From Minwuia sp. (lineage in GTDB: Bacteria; Pseudomonadota; Alphaproteobacteria; Minwuiales; Minwuiaceae), in the NCBI GenBank assembly GCA_029213165.1, contig JARGNO010000014.1, positions 1 through 64,000 of the forward strand: a stretch of 64,000 nt of DNA, in the 5' to 3' direction. A program made the translations under genes and the position numbers. Position 1 is the first letter of the stretch. The number at the start of each line of letters is the position of its first letter. The notes under the pieces were generated by a model that worked only from the letters and a program-made list of their open reading frames with translations, had not been told where the DNA came from and did no database searches. Positions 27,779-34,746 of this stretch are shown in pieces.

Positions 27779-28192
27779 TCAGGGCGTTACCGGTTCGTCC
27801 TCTTCCTCCAGCCCGAAGCCGTGCATGCGGTTGGCCCACTGCAGACCGATGACCGCACCCTTCAGACGGGGCAGGAAATAGAGCGAAAGCAGCACGACCA
27901 GCGGCAGCCAGATGGCCATGTGCAACCAGAGCACCGGATGCCAGGTCTGCTCCACGATCAGGACCAGCGGCACGATGATGTGGCCCACGATCATGATCGA
28001 GAGATAGGGCGGCAGGTCGTCGGAGCGATGATGATGCAGCTCCAGCCCGCAGGACGGGCATTCATCGTTCACCTTCGTATAGCCGTCAAAGACGCGGCCT
28101 TCCCCGCAGGACGGGCAGCGCCGCCGCCAGCCCTTGCGCATCGCGGTCCAGACGGAGCGCGGTTCCAGTTCCTGGTAATCTGCGTGTTTCAT
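27779..28192 (-). CDS. DUF983 membrane protein with zinc ribbon
   Basis: A 137-residue protein. RCPSCGEGRVFDGY and NDECPSCGLELHHH form a four-cysteine zinc ribbon at about residues 25-60, followed by two membrane helices (YLSIMIVGHIIVPLVLIV and HMAIWLPLVVLLSLYFLP). This is the DUF983 arrangement; some family members sit near cytochrome oxidase genes, which is not the case here. The function is unknown. ATG 28192 is the first Met with a sensible N-terminus. It starts the minus-strand run that leads into the NUDIX pair. Confidence 0.85.
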   Translation of the reverse strand: MKHADYQELEPRSVWTAMRKGWRRRCPSCGEGRVFDGYTKVNDECPSCGLELHHHRSDDLPPYLSIMIVGHIIVPLVLIVEQTWHPVLWLHMAIWLPLVVLLSLYFLPRLKGAVIGLQWANRMHGFGLEEEDEPVTP

Positions 28193-28262
28193 GATTGCAC
28201 AGATAGCACCTGTTGTTTGCCGGACCATGTGTCCGGCGGTCGCAGATGCCCGACTGCGACGA

Positions 28263-29411
28263 TCAGACCCCGAAGACCACCCGCTCGAACGTCCAGTAGA
28301 GACCGACAGCGGCAATGCAGAGCGATCCGGGAATGATCACGGTCCGGCGATAGGTCAATTCAGACATCTGCCACAGGGCCAGCAACAGCCAGGCCACCAG
28401 AATGACGCTCAACTGGCCGAACTCGACACCGACATTGAAGCCGACCAGCGCGGTCACGAACTGGTCCTGGGGCAACCCCAACCCGGTCAGCACGCCCGCG
28501 AAGCCAAGTCCATGCAGCAGGCCGAAGGCAAAGACCACGATCGGTCGCCAGGGACTGAGGCCGCGCATGAAGAGGTTCTCGATCGCGACATAGGCAATGG
28601 ACAGCGCGATCAGCGGCTCGACGATGGATGCCGGCAACTCAACAATGCCGTAAAGGGAAAGGGCCAGCGTGATCGAATGCGCCACCGTGAAACAGGTGAC
28701 CTGGATCAGCAGGGGCCGCATCCGGGTGCTGAGCAGGAACAGGCCGAGCACGAACAGGATGTGGTCCAGTCCGCGCGGCACGATGTGGATGTATCCAAGC
28801 TCGACGTAGTCCACCAGGGTCTCGACCGTGCCACGGTCCGGTACCAGCCCCTGCATCGGAAATGGATCGGACCTTTCCCCGGCCTGCAGCCAGGCAGAGG
28901 TGAAATCCCTGTCCCCGGCACGTCGCAACTTCACCGCGACCGCGCCATAACTGGCCGGGTAGTCCCAGACAAACTGATCGGCGCCCGGCGGTATCGCACC
29001 GGTCAGCACGACCTTCGAATTGCGCGAGACCCGCACGTCGCCCAACGGCGCCACAGCAACCCCTGCAACCGTCAGCGGGGCAACCTGCCCGTCGAACGTC
29101 AGGCTGAAGCCTTCGGCAAAGGCCTCATGCTCACTGGCAAACCGGGCCTCCAGTTCTGCGGGCGGCAGTTCCCGAAGCTGGTCGTAGAGCGCCGCGTTGG
29201 CACTGTCATCGGTATCGGCCAGCCCAGCCTCCACCTTCGCCATCGATGCTTCGAGGATGATGTCCAGCGAAACCGTCAGGCGACCATCGGCGGCAAACTC
29301 CACCTCCGCCACCATCGGCCGGATCTCATGCGCCCGCGCGCCGCCATCACCGGCAAGTGTCAGCGTGAACAGCATGACGACCGACAGGCCAAACGCTATA
29401 AGGGCTCGCAT
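28263..29411 (-). CDS. HupE/UreJ-type membrane protein with periplasmic N-terminal domain
   Basis: A 382-residue protein. A signal peptide (MRALIAFGLSVVMLFTLTLA) ends in ARA, after which the mature protein starts HEIRPMVAEV. A beta-rich periplasmic domain of about 200 residues follows, then six or seven helices of HupE/UreJ_2 type with IHIVPRGLDHILFVLGLFLL, VAHSITLALSLYG and FGLLHGLGFAGVL; the His and Asp residues in these helices are probable metal ligands. The family is linked to nickel or cobalt uptake, but this subgroup is uncharacterised. Two ATGs are adjacent; 29411 has better spacing to GGAG than 29414. Only 34 bases separate it from the divergent DUF4198 gene. Confidence 0.82.
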   Translation of the reverse strand: MRALIAFGLSVVMLFTLTLAGDGGARAHEIRPMVAEVEFAADGRLTVSLDIILEASMAKVEAGLADTDDSANAALYDQLRELPPAELEARFASEHEAFAEGFSLTFDGQVAPLTVAGVAVAPLGDVRVSRNSKVVLTGAIPPGADQFVWDYPASYGAVAVKLRRAGDRDFTSAWLQAGERSDPFPMQGLVPDRGTVETLVDYVELGYIHIVPRGLDHILFVLGLFLLSTRMRPLLIQVTCFTVAHSITLALSLYGIVELPASIVEPLIALSIAYVAIENLFMRGLSPWRPIVVFAFGLLHGLGFAGVLTGLGLPQDQFVTALVGFNVGVEFGQLSVILVAWLLLALWQMSELTYRRTVIIPGSLCIAAVGLYWTFERVVFGV

Positions 29412-29445
29412 CATCACGCTCCAGCAGGCAGGTTCAGAAGTGAAG

Positions 29446-30240
29446 ATGGCATATCGGATTTCAGGCCTGATCGCCATGCTGATGGCGATCACGTCAGCGT
29501 CGGCCCACGAATACTGGCTCGAACCGCAGAACAGTCGCGCGGAAGCGGGCGAGACCGTTCCCGTGACCATGGCCGTTGGCCAGGATTTTGTGGGCAGCAC
29601 GCAGATCTACATCCCTGACAACACGGTGCGTTTCGATGTCATCGGTCCGGAGGGAACGGTTTCCGCCGCGGCAGGATTCGCCGCCGACCCGGCCGGAAAG
29701 GTCGCGATCGGTGCGCCCGGTCTCTACACCGTGGTCTTTCAGAACGCGGGCAATCTGATCGAACTCGATCCAGAGACTTTCGAGACCTACGTGCGCCGCG
29801 ACGGACTGGAGCATGCTCTCGCCGCGCGCAAGGCCGCTGGGCGTCAGGACACCCGGGCGCGCGAGCGCTACACCAGGTTCCCGAAGACCTGGGTGCTTTC
29901 GGGCGATGTGTCGGCAGGCGAGGCTGCGACCCGCCCTGTCAACATGACCTTCGAGCTGGTTCCGCAACGCAATCCATTCGCGCTTTCGGCTGGCGACCCC
30001 TTGCGGGTACAGGCGCTCTACAGGGGGCTGCCCCTGCGTGGCGTGCTGGTGCAGGCGTTCCACAAGCAGACGGAACGCCGCGTCGGCACCATGCGCACGG
30101 ATGGCAATGGCATGGCTGTTCTGGAACTGCCCCTTGCGGGGCGCTGGATGATCAGCGCGGTTCACATGATCCCCGCCGACACTGACCCGGATCTCGATTG
30201 GGAGAGTTTCTGGGCCTCATTCGTCTTCGACCTGCCCTGA
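29446..30240 (+). CDS. DUF4198 periplasmic protein
   Basis: A 264-residue secreted protein. The signal peptide MAYRISGLIAMLMAITSASA is followed directly by HEYWLEPQN, so the mature chain begins with His-Glu, the usual AHE/D-W-pattern start of DUF4198 (NikM-like, once described as nickel-uptake GH25-like) proteins. Two beta domains follow, with LRVQALYRGLPLRGVLVQAF in the second and the C-terminal segment MISAVHMIPADTDPDLDWES. Function is probably metal-related, by family association. Divergent from the HupE/UreJ-type gene with a 34-base gap. Confidence 0.85.
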   Translation: MAYRISGLIAMLMAITSASAHEYWLEPQNSRAEAGETVPVTMAVGQDFVGSTQIYIPDNTVRFDVIGPEGTVSAAAGFAADPAGKVAIGAPGLYTVVFQNAGNLIELDPETFETYVRRDGLEHALAARKAAGRQDTRARERYTRFPKTWVLSGDVSAGEAATRPVNMTFELVPQRNPFALSAGDPLRVQALYRGLPLRGVLVQAFHKQTERRVGTMRTDGNGMAVLELPLAGRWMISAVHMIPADTDPDLDWESFWASFVFDLP

Positions 30241-30289
30241 CGATATCGACCGCGGTGCAGAATGTGACCCGCGCCAGGCGCGCGTCTGA

Positions 30290-30784
30290 TCAACGGGTGT
30301 CGAAAACCATCATCACGTGATTGCCGTCACGCTCCCGGGTGTAGCGCATCTCCCGCGAAAGGTTGATCGCGAGACGCACACCCACGCCGCCGACTGCTCC
30401 GGCGACCGGATCACCGGTTACCCGTTCCGCATCCAGAACAGGGTCGAAGTAGATGCCATTGTCCCGGAAATCCATCCGGACGCTGCCATCCTTCTGCTGC
30501 TCCAGACCGATGCGCACCTTGGCATCCTTGCCGACATTGCCATGATGAATGCTGTTGGCAAAAAGCTCCTCGAACGCAACAGCCATGCGGGTTGCAGCCG
30601 CCGCACTCAAGCCCAGTTCGCCACCCTGAAGCTCCACCCAGCGCGCTGCGCTGCGCACTTCACGCAAGTCACAGGCGAATGTACCGAAGCGGGACTTGGG
30701 ACTGGCAGGCACTTGGCTTATTCTCCACGGTCTTCTGACCAATTCGGCGTCGATGTCTCGGAAGCTTACGGATGGAACTGTCAT
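30290..30784 (-). CDS. RsbW-like HATPase (serine kinase / anti-sigma type)
   Basis: A 164-residue (or shorter) GHKL ATPase. The N box is AFEELFANSIHHGN, the G1 box is FRDNGIYFDP, and the G2 region is GGVGVRLAINLS. There is no sensor or phosphoacceptor domain, which fits RsbW/SpoIIAB-type kinases that bind anti-anti-sigma factors or sigma factors. The start is uncertain: ATG 30784 overlaps the ATG of the divergent FecR gene (30783), while GTG at 30712 would give 140 residues starting just before the HATPase fold (SRFGTFACDLREV) and leave a real intergenic region. The product as such is clear. Confidence 0.8.
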   Translation of the reverse strand: MTVPSVSFRDIDAELVRRPWRISQVPASPKSRFGTFACDLREVRSAARWVELQGGELGLSAAAATRMAVAFEELFANSIHHGNVGKDAKVRIGLEQQKDGSVRMDFRDNGIYFDPVLDAERVTGDPVAGAVGGVGVRLAINLSREMRYTRERDGNHVMMVFDTR

Positions 30785-31247
30785 GCGCAAAGTGACCTCA
30801 ATCGCAGTACTGCTTTTTGCAGCCGTCCTGGCATTTGCAGTTTCCATGCCCAATGCAGGGGCGCTTGCTGCGGAGACCATCGCCGTGGTTGAGAGGGTCG
30901 CTGGCCAGGTCAGCATCGATCGCGATGGCGCCCGGAGTACCGCGACCGAAGGACTGGCAATCGAGGCGCAGGACACCGTGATCACCGCTGCGGAAGGTGC
31001 GGTCGGGCTTCGTTTCACTGATGGTGCCGAGATCGCACTGGGACCGGAAACGACATTTCGCATTCAGGAGTATCGATACGACAGGACGCGGGATGAAGGC
31101 GCGTTCAAGGGGCGCCTGAGCCGCGGTACGCTCTCGGCCCGGTCGGGACGCATCGCAAAGCGCGGGAGGGACCGCATGCTGGTGGAAACCCCGTCCACCA
31201 TCCTCGGTGTCCGGGGAACGCGCTTCATGGTGAAGGTCGACGACTGA
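30783..31247 (+). CDS. FecR-domain periplasmic protein
   Basis: A 154-residue secreted protein with a signal peptide (MRKVTSIAVLLFAAVLAFAV, cleavage near ALA). The FecR domain follows: VVERVAGQVSIDRDGARS, TAAEGAVGLRFTDGAEIALG, GRLSRGTLSARSG and MLVETPSTILGVRGTRF. It lacks the cytoplasmic anti-sigma part of true FecR, so it is a free periplasmic domain, of a kind often found near signalling or surface-protein genes. Divergent from the HATPase gene, whose longest start overlaps this one; convergent with the MarR gene. Confidence 0.85.
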   Translation: MRKVTSIAVLLFAAVLAFAVSMPNAGALAAETIAVVERVAGQVSIDRDGARSTATEGLAIEAQDTVITAAEGAVGLRFTDGAEIALGPETTFRIQEYRYDRTRDEGAFKGRLSRGTLSARSGRIAKRGRDRMLVETPSTILGVRGTRFMVKVDD

Positions 31248-31268
31248 CACCTGATCGCCGCAGGCCTG

Positions 31269-31757
31269 TCAGGTCCTGGGACCAAAGCGGATGTGATCCG
31301 TCCACCCGCGCTCCAGCGCCGTCATCCGGCTCACCATCTCGGTGAAGGCGTGTCCGCTGTCATCGAAGCCGGTTGCAAAGCGTTCCTCCGATGCATCCAG
31401 ACTCTCGCACAGATCAAGTCCGGCGCTTGTCAGTCTGACAATCGTCGCACGCCGGTCATGGCTGGACCGGAACTGCTCGATATAACCTGCTTCAACGAGC
31501 TTCTTCAGGTTGTAGCTGGCGTTGGAACCCTGGTAATAGCCCCGCTCCATCAGCGTCTTCACGTTGACTTCGGCCGTACCGATGTTCGACAGCAACAGTG
31601 CCTGAACAGCGGACAGGTCATCGATACCCATACGGTCGAGTTCCGCCCTGATGACATCCAGATAAAGCCGGTGCAGGCGCTCGATCAACCGGGTCGCGGA
31701 CCGGTAGTTCTCTGTCTCTTGTGACAACGATGGTGTGCTGCGTGCGGAATCTGCCAT
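31269..31757 (-). CDS. MarR-family regulator (LdtR-like)
   Basis: A 162-residue winged-helix protein. AVQALLLSNIGTAEVNVKTL and RGYYQGSNASYNLKKLVEAGYIEQ form the DNA-binding helices, and SHDRRATIVRLTSAG is the beta wing. The long N-terminal helix (ETENYRSATRLIERLHRLYL) provides dimerisation. The pattern resembles LdtR, the alphaproteobacterial regulator linked to an L,D-transpeptidase and osmotic tolerance; I judge this from memory and no transpeptidase is nearby. A palindrome at 31802-31818 upstream could be an autoregulatory site. Confidence 0.83.
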   Translation of the reverse strand: MADSARSTPSLSQETENYRSATRLIERLHRLYLDVIRAELDRMGIDDLSAVQALLLSNIGTAEVNVKTLMERGYYQGSNASYNLKKLVEAGYIEQFRSSHDRRATIVRLTSAGLDLCESLDASEERFATGFDDSGHAFTEMVSRMTALERGWTDHIRFGPRT

Positions 31758-31801
31758 GGCGTCCTACCTGTGTCTCCTGCGGTTACCTCCCGATTGTCGC
31801 T

Positions 31802-31818
31802 GAACTTCGTTAACGTTC
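31802..31818. promoter_or_regulatory. Palindrome upstream of the MarR gene
   Basis: GAACTTCGTTAACGTTC includes the perfect eight-base palindrome CGTTAACG (31808-31815) flanked by GAAC and GTTC-like arms. It lies about 50 bases upstream of the MarR start and between it and the divergent receiver gene, a fitting place for an autoregulatory operator. The sequence alone does not prove binding. Confidence 0.3.
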
Positions 31819-31882
31819 CTTTTCATGTTGCCATGGCAAGACAGGCTCCAGCGCATTGGCTGGAGACAGGATCACAAGAGGC

Positions 31883-32272
31883 ATGGCCAAGGGGAGACAG
31901 GAAGGTGGTGGGGGACACCTGTCGGTATTGGTTATCGACGACGACATCGTCGGCGCGGAGACGGTCGTCAGCTACCTGCGCCATGGCGGTCTGACCGCAC
32001 GCGCCGAGTCAAATGGCTTCGCTGGCGTCAACACCGCGAAGCGCTTGCGCCCGCATATCGTCCTGCTGGATGTCCAGATGCCCGGGCTTGATGGGCTGGA
32101 AACCGCCCGACTGATCAAGCGCGCCGTTCCCTCCACACGGATCATTCTGGTTTCCGGCCACCCGGCCTCCCTGGTCGAAGCCAATCGGGACGCCTCGGTC
32201 GCCTTCGCCGTGCTTGAGAAACCACTGCCACTGCCCGCCATCCTCGACTTCGTGCGCCGCGCACTTGGCTGA
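31883..32272 (+). CDS. Stand-alone response-regulator receiver protein
   Basis: A 129-residue single-domain receiver. VLVIDDDIVGAE holds the acidic metal site (Asp19-Asp21), LLDVQMPGLDGLETA contains the phosphoacceptor Asp63, and Ser91 (LVSG) and Lys113 (LEKPLP) complete the switch. There is no output domain, as in CheY- or DivK-like proteins. A Gly-rich N-terminus precedes the fold. I prefer ATG 31883; a TTG lies upstream. The cognate kinase is not identified; the HATPase at 30290-30784 lacks a histidine phosphotransfer domain. The DUF2336 gene follows 115 bases later on the same strand. Confidence 0.9.
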   Translation: MAKGRQEGGGGHLSVLVIDDDIVGAETVVSYLRHGGLTARAESNGFAGVNTAKRLRPHIVLLDVQMPGLDGLETARLIKRAVPSTRIILVSGHPASLVEANRDASVAFAVLEKPLPLPAILDFVRRALG

Positions 32273-32387
32273 ATCTTGCATTCCGTCACATGTCGTAGCG
32301 TAAGGCTTGGTCGAATTTCCCAACGCAAACACATTGTTAACTTCGATGTCGATAATGGCAGGCGTATTTCCTTCGAGGAGCGTCATG

Positions 32388-33530
32388 ATGGCTGATACCG
32401 CAGCAGCTGCAGAGCCAAAGTCCGGCATTGCCAATCTGTTTGACCTCGCGCAGCGCAAGAGCCGTGAGGGCCGGGCGCAGCTGTATGAAGACATCTGGAA
32501 CCTGTTCGAGACCGAAGGTGAAACACTGACGGGCAGCGAACGCAAGCTGATGACCGATATCCTGCGTCGGCTGAGCCATGACGTCGAGATGAGCGTGCGC
32601 AAGCGTCTGGCCGTCCGGCTGAACGAGATGACGGACGCACCGATCGAACTTGCAGCCATGCTGGCCAATGACCAGATCGAAGTCGCCTATCCGATCCTGA
32701 TGGACAACAGGGCCCTGCGCGATGCCGATCTGATCGAGGTCGTGCGCCATCGCACACTGCAGCATCAGCTGGCCACAGCGATGCGCGCCAACATTTCCGA
32801 GGCCGTGGCCGGTGCGCTGGTCGAGACCGGTAACGAGGATGTGGTCGAGGCCCTGCTGGAAAACGACACCGCGCAGATTTCCGATGCCCTGCTGGAACAT
32901 CTGGTGGCGGAATCGCAGCGGGTGGACCGTTACCAGAAGCCCCTGCTGCGTCGTCCGGACCTGCCGAAAGCACTTGCCAAGCGGATGTTCGCCTGGGTTT
33001 CGGCAGCGCTCCGCCAGTACATTGTCGACAACTACACCTTCGATGCGTCGGAGCTGGACGACACGATGCTGAACGCCATGCGCGACGCCGTGCAGGAAAC
33101 CACCGGCGAGGTGGAGGTGACCGATCCGTCCCAGCGACTGGTCGAGAAGCTTCATGCCGCCGGTCAGCTCAACGCCGCATTTTCCGTGAAAGCCCTGCGT
33201 CAGGGCGAGATCAGCCTGTTCGAATTCTCCCTCGCACGGATCGCCGGGATGCGGCCTGAACTGATGCGGCGGATGATCTATGAACCGGGTGGAGAGGCGC
33301 TCGCGATCGTCTGTCGTGCACTGGATTTCGACCGCCAGATCTTTCTCACGATCTACGAACTGACCAGGGTCGCGCGGGGCATGCTCGCGCGCCAGATAGC
33401 GAACGACCGGGTGCGGCTGCAGAATTTCTATGAAGGCATGACGCCTGACGATGCCTTGGCGGTCGTGCGCCGCTGGCGGCAGGATCCCGAGTATCTCGCA
33501 GCCCTGAATCAGCTTGGTGCCAAGGGCTGA
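32388..33530 (+). CDS. DUF2336 protein, second copy
   Basis: A 380-residue all-helical protein. The segment LTDILRRLSHDVEMSVRKRLAVRL-like HEAT units, IEVAYPILMDNRALRDADLIEVVRHRT and the C-terminal TRVARGMLARQIANDRVRLQNFYEGM match DUF2336. Compared with the copy at 13529 it has no close sequence identity that I can see but shares the helical-repeat plan. Two ATGs are adjacent (32385, 32388); GAGGAG ends at 32380, giving better spacing to 32388. It follows a lone receiver and lies near a HATPase and a FecR protein, suggesting a signalling scaffold role. moaA starts 78 bases later. Confidence 0.8.
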   Translation: MADTAAAAEPKSGIANLFDLAQRKSREGRAQLYEDIWNLFETEGETLTGSERKLMTDILRRLSHDVEMSVRKRLAVRLNEMTDAPIELAAMLANDQIEVAYPILMDNRALRDADLIEVVRHRTLQHQLATAMRANISEAVAGALVETGNEDVVEALLENDTAQISDALLEHLVAESQRVDRYQKPLLRRPDLPKALAKRMFAWVSAALRQYIVDNYTFDASELDDTMLNAMRDAVQETTGEVEVTDPSQRLVEKLHAAGQLNAAFSVKALRQGEISLFEFSLARIAGMRPELMRRMIYEPGGEALAIVCRALDFDRQIFLTIYELTRVARGMLARQIANDRVRLQNFYEGMTPDDALAVVRRWRQDPEYLAALNQLGAKG

Positions 33531-33608
33531 GCCCGACAGTTCTTCCTTTACTCGACCGTTCACGCGCGCAATATCTCAGTTCCAACCTGGAACCGGGACA
33601 AGTTTGCC

Positions 33609-34598
33609 GTGATTGATCCATTCGGGCGCGCCGTGACCTACCTGCGAGTCTCCGTGACGGACCGCTGCGACTTCCGCTGTGTCTACTGCATGTCGGAACA
33701 CATGACATTCCTGCCGAAATCGGACCTGCTCTCGCTTGAGGAACTGGACCGCGTCTGCACGGCCTTCGTCGCCAAGGGTGTGCGGAAGCTGCGTGTGACC
33801 GGCGGCGAACCCCTGGTGCGCAAGAACGTGATGGAGCTGTTTCACGGGCTGGGGCGGCACCTGAAGACCGGCGATCTGGAAGAACTGACGCTGACGACGA
33901 ACGGCAGCCAGCTCCCCCGCTTCGCCGACGACCTGCGCCGGGCCGGTGTGCGTCGCATCAATGTCTCCATCGATACGCTTGATCCGGAGAACTTCCAGCG
34001 CATCACACGCTGGGGCAGCCTGGAGAAGGTACAGGAAGGCCTGCGCGCCGCGAAGGAAGCGGGTCTGCACGTCAAGGTCAATGCCGTGGCGCTGAAGGGC
34101 GTCAACGAGGATGAGATCAGCGACATGGTTGCCTGGTGCGGCTCACAGGGCTTCGACCTCTGCCTGATCGAAACCATGCCGCTTGGCGACATCGACGGCG
34201 ACCGCACGGACCAGTACCTGCCGCTGTCGCTGGTCAGGGCACGGCTGCAGAGCAAATGGACACTGCGCGATACCGACTATTCGACCGGCGGTCCGGCCCG
34301 TTACACCATTGTCGAGGAAACGGGCCAGCGGCTCGGCTTCATCACGCCGATGACCCACAATTTCTGCGAAAGCTGCAACCGGGTGCGACTGACCTGTACC
34401 GGCACGCTCTACATGTGCCTGGGGCAGGAGGATGCGGCAGACCTTCGCACGGCACTGCGGACCGATCCAAGCGGGGCGCTGCTGGACGCAACCATCGACG
34501 AAGCCATTGGCCGAAAGCCCAAGGGGCATGACTTCATCATCGACCGTCGACAGAAGCAGCCTGCCGTGACCCGTCACATGAGTGTCACCGGAGGCTGA
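33609..34598 (+). CDS. moaA: GTP 3',8-cyclase (molybdenum cofactor synthesis)
   Basis: A 329-residue radical SAM enzyme that starts molybdenum cofactor synthesis by converting GTP to 3',8-cH2GTP. The first iron-sulfur motif is CDFRCVYC (Cys20, Cys24, Cys27), the SAM-binding segment is [11 protein letters not shown], and the second cluster is in [20 protein letters not shown]. The two final glycines (SVTGG) are the functional GG tail. The start codon is GTG at 33609. No moaC, moaE or moeA gene is close. The molybdenum hydroxylase at the start of the window would need this cofactor. Confidence 0.96.
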   Translation: MIDPFGRAVTYLRVSVTDRCDFRCVYCMSEHMTFLPKSDLLSLEELDRVCTAFVAKGVRKLRVTGGEPLVRKNVMELFHGLGRHLKTGDLEELTLTTNGSQLPRFADDLRRAGVRRINVSIDTLDPENFQRITRWGSLEKVQEGLRAAKEAGLHVKVNAVALKGVNEDEISDMVAWCGSQGFDLCLIETMPLGDIDGDRTDQYLPLSLVRARLQSKWTLRDTDYSTGGPARYTIVEETGQRLGFITPMTHNFCESCNRVRLTCTGTLYMCLGQEDAADLRTALRTDPSGALLDATIDEAIGRKPKGHDFIIDRRQKQPAVTRHMSVTGG

Positions 34599-34746
34599 CC
34601 GCTGTGGATGGGAGACGCGGTGCATGTCCCGGATGACGTGAAGTCAGGGGCACGCTATTTGCTTGATCGGACTACAGGTTGGCGAAAGGAATCGCGTAAC
34701 CTCCTGATCTGATGCAATTCGGAACGAAAGCACCCCGAACTTTCCC

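Noticed and set aside
33583-33597. Small palindrome GTTCCAACCTGGAAC before moaA
   Set aside because: A six-base stem with three-base loop is too short and lacks a T-tract, so neither a terminator nor an operator is supported. A Moco riboswitch was considered but no matching structure was seen.
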